Part shown: positions 52,238 through 62,600 of the stretch, one piece after another
How the letters are laid out: the number at the start of each line of letters is the position of its first letter
Numbering within the stretch: the stretch's first letter is position 1
Source: Azadirachta indica
Taxonomy: Eukaryota; Streptophyta; Magnoliopsida; Sapindales; Meliaceae
NCBI GenBank assembly: GCA_022749755.1
Contig: CM040453.1
Location: 12,781,368 to 12,845,367 of the forward strand
DNA: 64,000 nt
Direction: 5' to 3'
Notes under the pieces: model-generated
Seen by the model: only the letters and a program-made list of their open reading frames with translations
What the model was told of the DNA's origin: nothing
Database searches by the model: none
Made by a program: the position numbers and the translations under genes

Positions 52238-52761
52238 ATGGAGCCTAATTACCCTGACGATCCTCAAACTAATGATGCTGCTGCTGCTGCTGAAGAACAT
52301 GAAGATGACATAATTCCGGAAGAGCCTGAAGCTGATACTATCTTCCCCGAAGATAAAGTGGTTGCTGCTGCTGCTGAAGAACATGAAGTGGTTGCTGATG
52401 CTGTCGTCACCGAAGATAAGGCGGTTGCTGAAAATGCTGGTGATGAAGTTGATGCTAGAATTGGGGAAGATAATGCTGTTGTTGCCGAAGATAACCAAGG
52501 TGGTAAGTAGATGTTTTTTGCAAACATATCATAATATACACATACACAATATTACTTATTTCATAATAAAAAAGACGTTTGTATTGATAATTTACAGATG
52601 AAGCTATTTGCACGATTTGTTTAAGAGCATACACAGATCAGACTGAGCCTGAGAATTTCAAGCTCGTGTTGCCTTGCTCTCACCATTTTCACGTTCTTTG
52701 CATTGCGGAGTGGGAGGAAATTACCAGTAATTGTCCCTTGTGTCGACGAAACATCGTTTGA
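52238..52761 (+). CDS. Small acidic RING-H2 protein, likely E3 ubiquitin ligase
   Basis: Exons 52238-52502 and 52598-52761 join inside a codon to 142 residues. The start is in good context (AATAATGGAG). Residues 1-88 are very acidic and Ala-rich, with a loosely repeated AAAAEEHE/VVAED pattern encoded by GCT/GAA repeats. Residues 93-137 form a RING-H2 finger: C93, C96, C115, H117, H120, C123, C134 and C137, with the usual Trp (W127) that contacts E2 enzymes and CPLCRR at the end. There is no membrane segment or signal peptide. RING-H2 fingers generally recruit E2 ubiquitin enzymes; the substrate is unknown. I do not recognise a specific ortholog. Confidence 0.8.
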
Positions 52762-53197
52762 AGATACGATCGGAGCTGCGTATATATGAATTAATGTGTG
52801 ATATGAATTTATTAATGAATTAAATATATTTTTTTTATATAATTTATGTGCAAACCTTTATTGCTTATGTTAGTTAATTAAGTTAATTGGTGAATTCCTG
52901 AGTTCTGATATATACTTGGCATTGAAGCAAAATTAATTTGGTAAAATTCTAGATTAGTAATATAAGAAATTTGAGACGTGAAGTCCAAGCACATCAATAA
53001 AATTGAAGGGAAATTAATTTACATTTATTTAATATTTTAAATAATTTTTAGTAAAAGTGGAGTTAGAATTTGGATAGCACACGTACCCTGGCTTGGTACT
53101 TACGTCACAGGCTAACATCTACGTATTGGACGACCGAAGAGCTGAAGAGAAATCAAGAAGGAAGAGATAGAGAAGTGCAGGAAAAAATATTGAAATC
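52762..53197. other. Short intergenic stretch
   Basis: AT-rich DNA lies up to about 53050, then a GC-richer leader leads into the tandem-repeat gene. There is no other feature. Confidence 0.4.
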
Positions 53198-54829
53198 ATG
53201 GAGTATTGTTGTTTTGATGTCTCAGGAAGCTTTTTTGAAGGTGTACCTGAAGCAGATGAGCTGCCTCTTAATTTCGAAATCCCTGGACCGATTCCTGATT
53301 TGGTAGACTTGTACGCCATGCACACGGAGACTGATTACAACAACAAGATACAGAAGACTGTTCCTGGAGATGATCTGCCTGTCAACTTCAGTACTATTCC
53401 TGGAGCCATTCAGCAGCAGAAACAGTACAAGACTTGCGAGTACGACGACAAGCAGCGCGGGGTTTCTGTCGAGAAACAGAAGACTTGCGACAACAACGTC
53501 AACAAGAGTAGGGTTTCTGTTCGTGAAGATCATGATCGGGCCGTTCACTTCGATATCCTACCTGATTCAGTAGCTGACAACAAGAAGAAGCGCGGGGTTT
53601 CTGTCGAGAAACAGAAGACTTGTTACAACAACGTCAACAAGGTTAGGGTTTCTGTTCGTGAAGATCATGATCGGGCCGTTCACTTCGATATCCCACCTGA
53701 TTCAGTAGCTGACTACAACAAGAAGCGCGGGGTTTCTGTCGAGAAACAGAAGACTTGCGACAACAACGTCAACAAGAGTAGGGTTTCTGTTCGTGAAGAT
53801 CATGATCGGGCCGTTCACTTCGATATCCCACCTGATTCAGTAGCTGACAACAAGAAGAAGCGCGGGGTTTCTGTCGAGAAACAGAAGACTTGTTACAACA
53901 ACGTCAACAAGGTTAGGGTTTCTGTTCGTGAAGATCATGATCGGGCCGTTCACTTCGATATCCCACCTGATTCAGTAGCTGACTACAACAAGAAGCGCGG
54001 GGTTTCTGTCGAGAAACAGAAGACTTGTGACAACAACGTCAACAAGGTTAGGGTTTCTGTTCGTGAAGATCATGATCGGCCTGTCCACTTCAATATTCGA
54101 GCTGATTCAGTAGCTGACAACAAGAAGCGGAGGGTTTCTGTCGAGAAACAGAAGACTTGCTACAACAACGTCAACAAGCCTAGGGTTTCTGTTCCTGAAG
54201 ATCATGACCGGCCTCGTCACTTCAATATCCCAGCTGATTCAGTAGCTGACAACAACAAGAAGCGGAGGGTTTCTGTCGAGAAACAGAAGACTTGCTACAA
54301 CAATGTCAACAAGCCTAGGGTTTCTGTTCGTGAAGATCATGACCGGCCTGTTCACTTCAATATCCCAGCTGATTCAGTAGCTGACAACAACAAGAAGCGG
54401 AGGTTTTCTGTCGAGAAACCGAAGACTTGCTACAACAACGTCAACAAGCCTAGGGTTTCTGTTCGTGAAGATCATGACCTGCCTGTTCACTTCAATATCC
54501 CAGCTGATTCAGTAGTTGACAACAACAAGAAGCGGAGGGTTTCTGTCGAGAAACCGAAGACTTGCTACAACAAAGTCATCAAGCCTAGGGTTTTTGTTCG
54601 CGAAGATAGGGTTTCTGTTCGTGAAGATCATGACTGGCCTGTCCACTTCAATATCCCAGTTGATTCAGTAGCTGACAGCAAGCCTAGGATTTCAGGGAGA
54701 AGCACTAAACCTCGGGAGAAAATAACTAAGGAGAAGTTGAACAAGGTTTTGGCAGATACGCCTAGACGGTTTTCCAAGCAAAGGAGTACTACAACCATAA
54801 GAGTCGCAAGAAAAATATATTGTTGGTAA
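53198..54829 (+). CDS. Tandem-repeat protein of unknown function
   Basis: This is a single open frame of 543 residues with the start in good context (ATCATGGAG). I recognise no domain. Residues 1-88 are non-repeated and acidic and carry two related motifs, ADELPLNFEIPGPIP and GDDLPVNFSTIPGAI. Residues 89 to about 490 are nine 45-residue units of the form R-x-VSVEKQKTC-x-NNVNK-x-RVSVREDHDR-x-VHF-x-IP-x-DSVADN-KK. Each holds two VSV cores, one Cys and an HF-x-IP motif that echoes the NF-x-IPG of the N-terminus. The tail is basic (KPRISGRSTKPREK). Units 6, 7 and 9 read KKRRVSV, a basophilic-kinase-like RRxS site. There is no signal peptide or membrane helix; the protein is probably disordered and may be nuclear. 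The long frame, kept through almost all repeat copies, argues for a real gene; expression is unproven. Confidence 0.7.
   Translation: MEYCCFDVSGSFFEGVPEADELPLNFEIPGPIPDLVDLYAMHTETDYNNKIQKTVPGDDLPVNFSTIPGAIQQQKQYKTCEYDDKQRGVSVEKQKTCDNNVNKSRVSVREDHDRAVHFDILPDSVADNKKKRGVSVEKQKTCYNNVNKVRVSVREDHDRAVHFDIPPDSVADYNKKRGVSVEKQKTCDNNVNKSRVSVREDHDRAVHFDIPPDSVADNKKKRGVSVEKQKTCYNNVNKVRVSVREDHDRAVHFDIPPDSVADYNKKRGVSVEKQKTCDNNVNKVRVSVREDHDRPVHFNIRADSVADNKKRRVSVEKQKTCYNNVNKPRVSVPEDHDRPRHFNIPADSVADNNKKRRVSVEKQKTCYNNVNKPRVSVREDHDRPVHFNIPADSVADNNKKRRFSVEKPKTCYNNVNKPRVSVREDHDLPVHFNIPADSVVDNNKKRRVSVEKPKTCYNKVIKPRVFVREDRVSVREDHDWPVHFNIPVDSVADSKPRISGRSTKPREKITKEKLNKVLADTPRRFSKQRSTTTIRVARKIYCW
53462..54673 (+). repeat. 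Nine 135-bp tandem repeats with a 270-bp higher-order unit
   Basis: Units begin at GTTTCTGTCGAG (or its variant) at 53462, 53597, 53732, 53867, 54002, 54134, 54269, 54404 and 54539. Spacing is 135 bp except one of 132, so all indels are in frame. Units 1+2 and units 3+4 are the same over 270 bp except for one T/C change (near 53569 vs 53839). Units 5-9 are more divergent. After unit 9, a partial unit repeats RVSVRED. Confidence 0.95.
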
Positions 54830-55390
54830 GAAGAAACCACATGAGCTACTGTAATGTTAATACTTCGAAGACACTGACAAATACTGTTCTTATACTAAAT
54901 TTCTGAGTTGCTATACATATTTCCCACGAAGCCGGTTTAGATTTTCATTAGGGTGGTTCTTATAGTTTCTTGTAATTTGGGCCAACAATTGTAAGATTCT
55001 TGTGTGAAGAGAAGTAAATACGCATCTGTTGTACAAATCAAATCCATTGTTACTCGAAGAAACAGAATTATATTCAAGATCAATGCATATATACCTTTAC
55101 ATCCAGTAAATATCTCTACTGTTTTACGATCAGCTTTCTCAATTTTCTTTCTCAGTACAATATTTTTGTTTATCTCATCCAGGAAATTGAAAGACTTTGG
55201 CGTTAATTTCTTCCAGGCCATGGAAATTCTCTCTATCTTGTGCAACATCAACTCAATTAATCATCTCTCAATTTGCAGGGTTAAATTTTATCATTTAAAA
55301 GCCTAGCTGAAACTGCATCATGAAGATATGAACAGTATATACATATGCAAAATTAATTGAGCCTCTATCTCATGATCACTTTCATATCTT
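54830..55390. other. Convergent 3' intergenic stretch
   Basis: The tandem-repeat gene (plus) and the membrane-protein gene (minus) converge here. The stretch probably contains both 3' UTRs. A short frame on the minus strand (54937-55251) has no recognisable features and is not called. Confidence 0.4.
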
Positions 55391-55990
55391 CTATCGACCA
55401 GTTAATGGCATTTCAATTTGTCTGTGACCAACCCAATCTCTGCTGCTATTTGATGACGTGTTGCTATCAAGCTCCCCTGGACTTTCGTTTATCGGGTTCA
55501 ATTGCTCTTCTCTAATCTGTTGATGAGACAAATTTTGGGCATTTTCAATGTCGTCAATCTTCCCATCTTCTTCGCTTCCCAGAATGGTAACTTCACCGAA
55601 TTGAACATGGCGTCCTCTGTTAACATAGGGGCCCAGAGATTCGTCGCTGGACACAGTAGTCTCCGTTGTTGTTGTTGTGATCATTGTCGTTGATGTTTTA
55701 GCTTTTGGGCTGTTTCCTTGTGATGTTAATGCTGATGCAAGATGTCCACTACCACCTGAATAGATTTGGCTTCCGTAGTCTGGTGGTGCAAAGCAATTGT
55801 AAATGTAAACCAAGATCCAAAAAATCCAAGGAATGCTGATGAAAACAAGTCCAAAAACAGCATAACGCGCCCCGGAGAATTGTTCCGGGAGAAACATGTA
55901 TAATCCTATTAGGACTCCACCAGAAACAACGCATAAAAAGAAAAAACATGTGATCGGATACATTCTTGGATCTCCTTGTCTTTCTTCCAT
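55391..55990 (-). CDS. Small two-helix membrane protein, unknown function
   Basis: This single-exon gene encodes 199 residues. The start MEERQGDPRMYPI (55990) has a strong context (AAGATGGAA); the frame runs a few codons further upstream but without an ATG. Two hydrophobic helices follow at about residues 14-35 (CFFFLCVVSGGVLIGLYMFL) and 43-66 (VFGLVFISIPWIFWILVYIY). After them comes a long hydrophilic, Thr/Ser-rich C-terminal part with TTMITTTTTETTVSSDES and HVQFGEVTILG. Short proteins of this layout exist in other eudicots, some described as root-hair-associated, but I cannot name an ortholog with confidence. A topology with both termini cytosolic is likely. Confidence 0.75.
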   Translation of the reverse strand: MEERQGDPRMYPITCFFFLCVVSGGVLIGLYMFLPEQFSGARYAVFGLVFISIPWIFWILVYIYNCFAPPDYGSQIYSGGSGHLASALTSQGNSPKAKTSTTMITTTTTETTVSSDESLGPYVNRGRHVQFGEVTILGSEEDGKIDDIENAQNLSHQQIREEQLNPINESPGELDSNTSSNSSRDWVGHRQIEMPLTGR

Positions 55991-56645
55991 CTTAATAAAC
56001 CAACACAATGAAGATCGATCGATCGGTCGATTGAATTTTATTGAATGTTAGAGGAGGAGGTGGCGGTGGAGGGAAGTGGCGGAGAAACCCATCGAAGTGG
56101 GCATTGTTCGAAAACAGAAGTAAATAAAAGCGTTGATATTGGGGAAGCTTAGCAGATTGGAGACATGAAAACTAAAGAAATTGTTTTCTGTTTTGAGTTT
56201 CCAATGATCGATTACATGAGAAATTAAATGGAAACAGAAGGATTATATTCATAGTAACGGATGGAGAATAGTTTCGGAGTTTTGCATGGTTGGTTTCTCA
56301 AGTTAAAACTAATTTGTATAAGTATAATGTAATTATTTGCTAAACATAGTAAAAGCATGCAACAAGAAGAAATATTAATTATTAATAAGAAAATGCAACC
56401 AAAAAGGGTTCCTAGGTCATAATCTAGTACCCATGAGATGTTATTATTGGATCAGTAATTCAATTTTCGGTATTAATTTAAACAAATTTAAATTAAATTG
56501 TCATTATGGGTTTCCATTTCCATGCATTCAGACGTTTTCAGCTTTTGAAACTTCCGCGCAAAATTGTTCGTGGCGACAAGACAATAATTTGGAATTAGAA
56601 ACAAGAAAATAATGATTGGAAAAAATAAATCAGTAGACAAACTCA
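55991..56645. other. Promoter side of the membrane-protein gene
   Basis: The 5' flank (55991-56250) contains a GATC-rich palindromic run (GATCGATCGATCGGTCGATT, 56011-56030) in the likely leader. The rest is AT-rich intergenic DNA up to the stop codon of the ligase gene. No gene is seen. Confidence 0.4.
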
Positions 56646-59600
56646 TCATTCTTCTACTAGGTTTTGGGTTCCAACAGCAATACAGTGAACATAATCATCT
56701 CTACAACCAACAAAAACCCTACCCCCAATCATCACAGGTGAAGAAAATATGTCGCCTTCCAGTTCCATTCTTGCAAATTCCTGTACCAAGTTTCTTGTTT
56801 GATTTTCATCTGTGGCGACATCCAAATTGATCCGAAGAATATGTATGCTGCCGGAACTGGAACATACACAGACCAACCTGTAAACGCAGAAGATCTGTAC
56901 GTTAAACATCATCTCCATCTTCAGCAAAATGTTTAATAAGTAGTGAGTTTACCTGTCTCCTGAAGGGGAGGATTCTGGCATCAATTGCAAATTCTCATCG
57001 ACATATGCAGAAGCAGTAATCGGATCTCCGACACTGTATTCCCAAAGCAGATTCCCATTTTCCTGAATTAGAAAATAGATAATCAAGATCAGTCAAAGTG
57101 AGTTGGTTTCAGTTTTTGCTTGACAGTTATCTTCGTTTAAAAGATCATCGATAGATATGCACATATCAATCTGAGTTATTACCTGTTCAAAAGAATATAT
57201 ACTTCCATTTCTGGAACATACGAGCAACTGTAGAATTAGAAGAAAACATGCATAATTTTATATCAGCTAAATTATAAGCCATGCAGAGTCAACAAAACTC
57301 AATATCAAGGCTTTTAAAATGAATGTGTCTCATAGCATCATCGGCTATAACAGAATAAAACATTGTCACTGCTTACTTGAAACAGTAATTATTTTTGTTG
57401 CTTACTTGAAACAACAATTATTCATACTTCAATTTCCCTTGTTAATGCGGGTAATAATTACTTGATGGAAAAATAGTAATTTCACAAACAATAGATGAGA
57501 GACAAAAGTGAAAAAGAAATGACGTTGAACTTAATCAAAAGAATGCAATTTAAAATCTTGTAACATTGAACGTAAAGAGAATGCTTTACCTGAGAAGAAA
57601 GGGCAAAACTTGTGCAGGGCCCACCAAATATTGGACCACCAGTTCTACACTGAAAAAGTTGCAAAATTGCATAATATAACTATTGATGAAGCAAAGTCAC
57701 TCAATAGAACTCTGCCAAATGAAAGTGACATATAGAATAGCATGAATTTGAAAAATAAAAACTACGATCTATCCTTACCCTCCAAATAATAGATCCTTCT
57801 GAATCTAATGCAACAACATGCCCATCCACCAAGCAACAAATAACTGCCACCAATACAGAGCACAAAAATCAAGGATTTGCATTCTTTTTTCCTTTTGAAG
57901 AACTGAGTTCACTAAGTAGTTAACGATGATTTATAAAAATACCTTCAACAAATTTGCATGAAACAGCTATATAGAGGAATTGTCAAATGAACATACCATA
58001 TCTATTTGGAGAAGTGATACAGACAGAACCAAATACCGGAACTTCTAGCTCATGAAGCCACAAAGTAGGAAATGGTAAAGCCTATATTTCATTAACATAG
58101 CTCAAGTTAACAAAAACCCCTGAGAAATAAATTCATTAGAACCCTGTATCTAACTGAAAATGCTCATATAGTCCAATTTCTTGAATAAAATCCATCCTTC
58201 CAGAAATTGATTAAATTGCAATCTCTTCTACCTTTACTGATATTGCTGTAAGCCGGCCACTGGTAGACGCTACATAAAGTGTGTCATGGACCTACAGTGA
58301 TGAATAAACAGTGTATATTAGAATAAAAGGCTTTATATTCAGCCATAATTAAAAAGAGGTACATAAAAATATTGGTGATACGTGAATTGAAACCAAAATC
58401 AAACCCGGTGGAGATGAATCAAGCATGGCATTCAAATGGTTTTGAAGCAAAACAATTGGGCAGCTCAATAATTTAGTGAAAACTTTTACCTCATCAATTG
58501 CAGGTGACCCAAATATGCTCCCACCACATCCAAGTGTATAAACACAGCAATGGTTTCTGTAGTCAAGAGCATATAGGTTGTGATCATGTGATCCACACCT
58601 GTATTTTCATAAGATTAAATTGTGTTAAAAAGGCCATTGTGGTTCTGACTAGGAATTATACCCACAAAAGTTTAGGCAGGATACATTTCTTACCAGAAGA
58701 ATTTATAAATTACAGTAAAACTAAACAGACCCAATTATTTACCATGCACACCAAAGAGTCAAATTCTTATTTTCTCTATTGATGACTGAAGATTGCTGGG
58801 AATGATTCCAAAGAGGTTCAGAGCTTGAAAGCTCATTTAACCCAAGAGTTTGAGATCAAGAACTTGGACACCTTACTAGGTATTTATCTTAACTTTGTCA
58901 TTCTCTTTATTGACAAGTGAATATGGCAGGAAATCATAACAAAGCAATGCAGAGCTTAAAAGGCTCATTTCAACCAAAGAATTTTAGATCGAAGAACTCT
59001 GAAACAGTGAAACCAGATTATGGATTTGTCTTAGTTTTTTTTAATTATGTCTTAAATCTTTCTCTAATAATCAATATGTTATGGTGCAAGCCAGACGATA
59101 CTACTTTATGGATAGAGTAAAGATTGAGAGTGGATAAGGACAAATATCCAAGCTTCTTAGGAAATTTACCCACTTCTACACAATAACCTATGTACTCGGA
59201 GTGAGAGCAGTCAAGTTCATGCATGCACCTTTAACTTACCATATTAAGGTTGTTTTGCTTACATCTGTATCTGAACTCTACATCTGGAAACTGGACTTAT
59301 ATTTGTTAATATAAATACTCTAATTTGGCTGGTTCAAACCATTAATATGTTGGGATTAATAAAGTAACCTGGAAAGAAAGAAATAATTTACAGTTGCTGG
59401 ACCAGAGAATACACTGTTTAGGGCCAAAACTGGTCTTGCTAGACATTTTGAAGAATCATGCTGAAGTCTTAAAAAATTAAATGTTCAGCACTTTTATCTG
59501 CAAGACTTCAACTAGTAGAACGTCAAAGTTCAATTGTTACACAACTGACTATTCAACACCTTGTATGCCACCAAAAGAAGGCAAACCAACATGGTTTGCC

Positions 59601-62600
59601 CTGACACTAATAGTAATTTTTCCATCACTCCAAGCCTGACATCAAAAACATGCAAGAGGAAGCAGCAAAAAATTACCACATCAACTGCCTAGGCGGATCA
59701 ACAACAGGCTGGCACTTCACCTTCAAACATCGAAAAAGTCATCAAGACCAACAGTGACAGCAGGAGAAGTAAAAAAATGGTAGATTTTCTGAAATGAAAT
59801 AGAAAGAAGAAATTGCTAGATGGCTCGAAACACATGATGTAACTTCAATAAATGTTAACATCAATAAAGTTCCATCTAATTTTCCCAGAAATCCAAGCAC
59901 AGATGCCAGAGGAACCACAAAGACAATAAAATAACTCACACCTGTATGAAGAAAATAAAATAATCCTAGATTGATGCACAGAGATCTTTTAAATGAGATA
60001 GTAAAAGCAATACGTTAATGCTTTTGAATTATAATACCTCGCCACATGTTTGGAAAGTCCAACAGATATTGCCACTTGAAAAATCAAGAAAATATAATTT
60101 TCCTTTGTAGCATCCAACAACCACCTAAAGACAACGCATAGGGAAAACAATTAAAAGCCTTTGTAATTCACAATAGCAAATGGGGACAGCATGATGTAGC
60201 ATACAAAATAGAGTGAAAACCTGAGACAAGTCACCAATAATTGCTGCTGAACATTCAACGCGTCCTTCTAGTTTGATTTCCCACTGGACAGAGCCCCTAT
60301 CACAGATAACACACAGTCTAGTTAGAATATGAAGTGCTTATGCTGAAACATTCATGCATGATGCATATTCAGAAAGAATTAGGGTCTCTAAAAGCCAGCA
60401 TTCAACAAACAACGTTGTAAGATATCAAACAACACTTTCATTTTTTAATAGGGAAAATGACAATTAGCTTTGATGCTGAACTTGCAAGCTCCAACAACAT
60501 CTGCCATTAAGATACCAAAGATGAGACACAAGCATAACCTGACGCCTAAAGGAAATACAATTCATGCTTACATAATAAAAGATGCATGCGGGAGATATTG
60601 TAAGTGGCATAAAACATAAAGTGCTAGAGAACTCTTCTCTAGTTACATAATCATGTATAGTCCATAAAGAAGAAGAAATTATCTTTAGCATTCAAGAGTT
60701 GATCAGGAAATAAGTAACATAACTGCACAGAATTCTCAACACAAGACCTATGAATCCTACCACATAGATGTGGTATAGGGTGACAGAAAGTCCTCAAAGA
60801 ATCCACATGCCAAAGCTTTTACAAGTAGATAGCTCTATCAAGTGAATATATGAGGGAGGCAAACATAGCATGGAATTTGCTAAATAGTCCACTTTTTACA
60901 ATTGGGAATTCCTATGTTGATGGTGTTCATTTGTTACTTTGCCTTAATTTCATCCAAGACAGAAAACTTGAACACACCCAACCTGACAAAAAGGACTTAC
61001 AAGACAAGAAGCTAGGCTAAGCAAAACAATCCCACCTTGAGCCATGAATAAATTGGACTGCTTGTCTTTCCTAATCAGAACAAGGTAATTATTCACTACT
61101 TCCAGATTCTGGTGGTTAAAACAGTGGAGCATAAGATTCATTAAGGGGAACTGACCACATATGAGCTTCTACAAAATCATTAACCACAATGTGCAGTACT
61201 GTAAAAATAAGTATGCATATTGAATATCAAAGAGAAGAAAATGATAATTTCAACATTAATACACAATCTGCATCTTATGGTAATCAAATAATTTATCTCT
61301 TATAATGATAAATGTAAAACCTTGAATACTTCTAGAAATTTATAAAAGACATAATTAGATATTCAAAGCTTATGGTATGGTTCTTACCTTTTTGCATTAA
61401 CACACAGAAATCTGTGAGAGTGAGATCCAACAAATAGATAGATATCTGAGTCTTTAAGCACGACAATTGGCGATGCATCAACACAAGACTCCATGTGAAC
61501 TTTCCACAATTCTTGCATACAACCCTTTCTATATCTAGGAACCTCTACTGACCAGTTTAATCGACACGGATCATTCTCCCTGTATTTTCCTTCATACATA
61601 ACCTTGTTGCAGCGGCTAAATGAACAGGACATGAGTGCTGATGGCAAATTCCATGGAAATAAATGCTTTTGACAAACAAATGCTGGAGTGACATATTTAT
61701 CTGAATCCACTTTCAAGCGTTTAGAATGGTTTTCATTAGGAGAATAACCTGAATGAAACTGATGCCCCTTTTCTGCTTCTTGATTCAACTTCCAACCAGC
61801 ATATGCTCTAACATCTAAATTGACTGATCCTTTTTTCTCTAGAAGAGCAATGTGAAGCTCAGATGGAGTTGGAAAGTTATAAATCAATCTCATATCAATC
61901 CCTAAATTATGAGCAACATGTGCTGCGGCAATGGAATTACCACCTATATAAAAAAAATTGTCATCATTGGAGACCTCTTCAACCATCAAAGCATCACTGA
62001 AAGCCTGCCAGAAAAATTCTAAAACAGTTAGTTTCACTTCTTTCATAATATAACACTGTTGGCAAGGCATTAATGATAAATGGAGAGTAAAATGTTAAGG
62101 ACCAATTTGTTAACTATTACATAAATCAAAATCTAAATATTAATATTCATTTGTTTGCTACCTTACAAGAATAATTTTCCAAGAAATGAATCTATTAGAC
62201 AAATTGAAACAACAAGACTATTTTAAGGAACATTAATAACTAAACAAGAACATGAATTCAGACACTCTTGTCATTCAGAATGAATATGCATGGAACAAAA
62301 TATACATGTATACTGCAGAACATGTATACCGTGAATGTCAATTAAATACCTAATAAGTTAGTGCATGAAATAGAAATTTCAGTGCATCAGCAATCAGCAG
62401 AAAATATCCTCAAGAAAGCCTCTTGAATTTTACATCCATTGGGAAATGCTGATTCAGGGAGGCCAGTTTCTCCTTATTTGTAGTGGTCACAAGATTACTC
62501 AACAGAAATTATATTAGGAACACTCAAAAGATCCAAGTTTGCAAATCACCCAAGGTACTACAAGCCTACAATAACAAGACTTGGTAACCTTCTTCAGGTC

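Noticed and set aside
52264..52527. Ser/Ala-rich frame antisense to the RING gene
   Set aside because: It arises from GCT/GAA repeat codons read in reverse and has no independent support.
54937..55306. Two overlapping open frames of about 100 residues on opposite strands
   Set aside because: No recognisable domains; they overlap each other in a probable 3' UTR region, and neither has support as a gene.
58917..59120. 67-residue open frame on the plus strand
   Set aside because: It falls in an intron of the AAE19-like gene and lacks any family resemblance.
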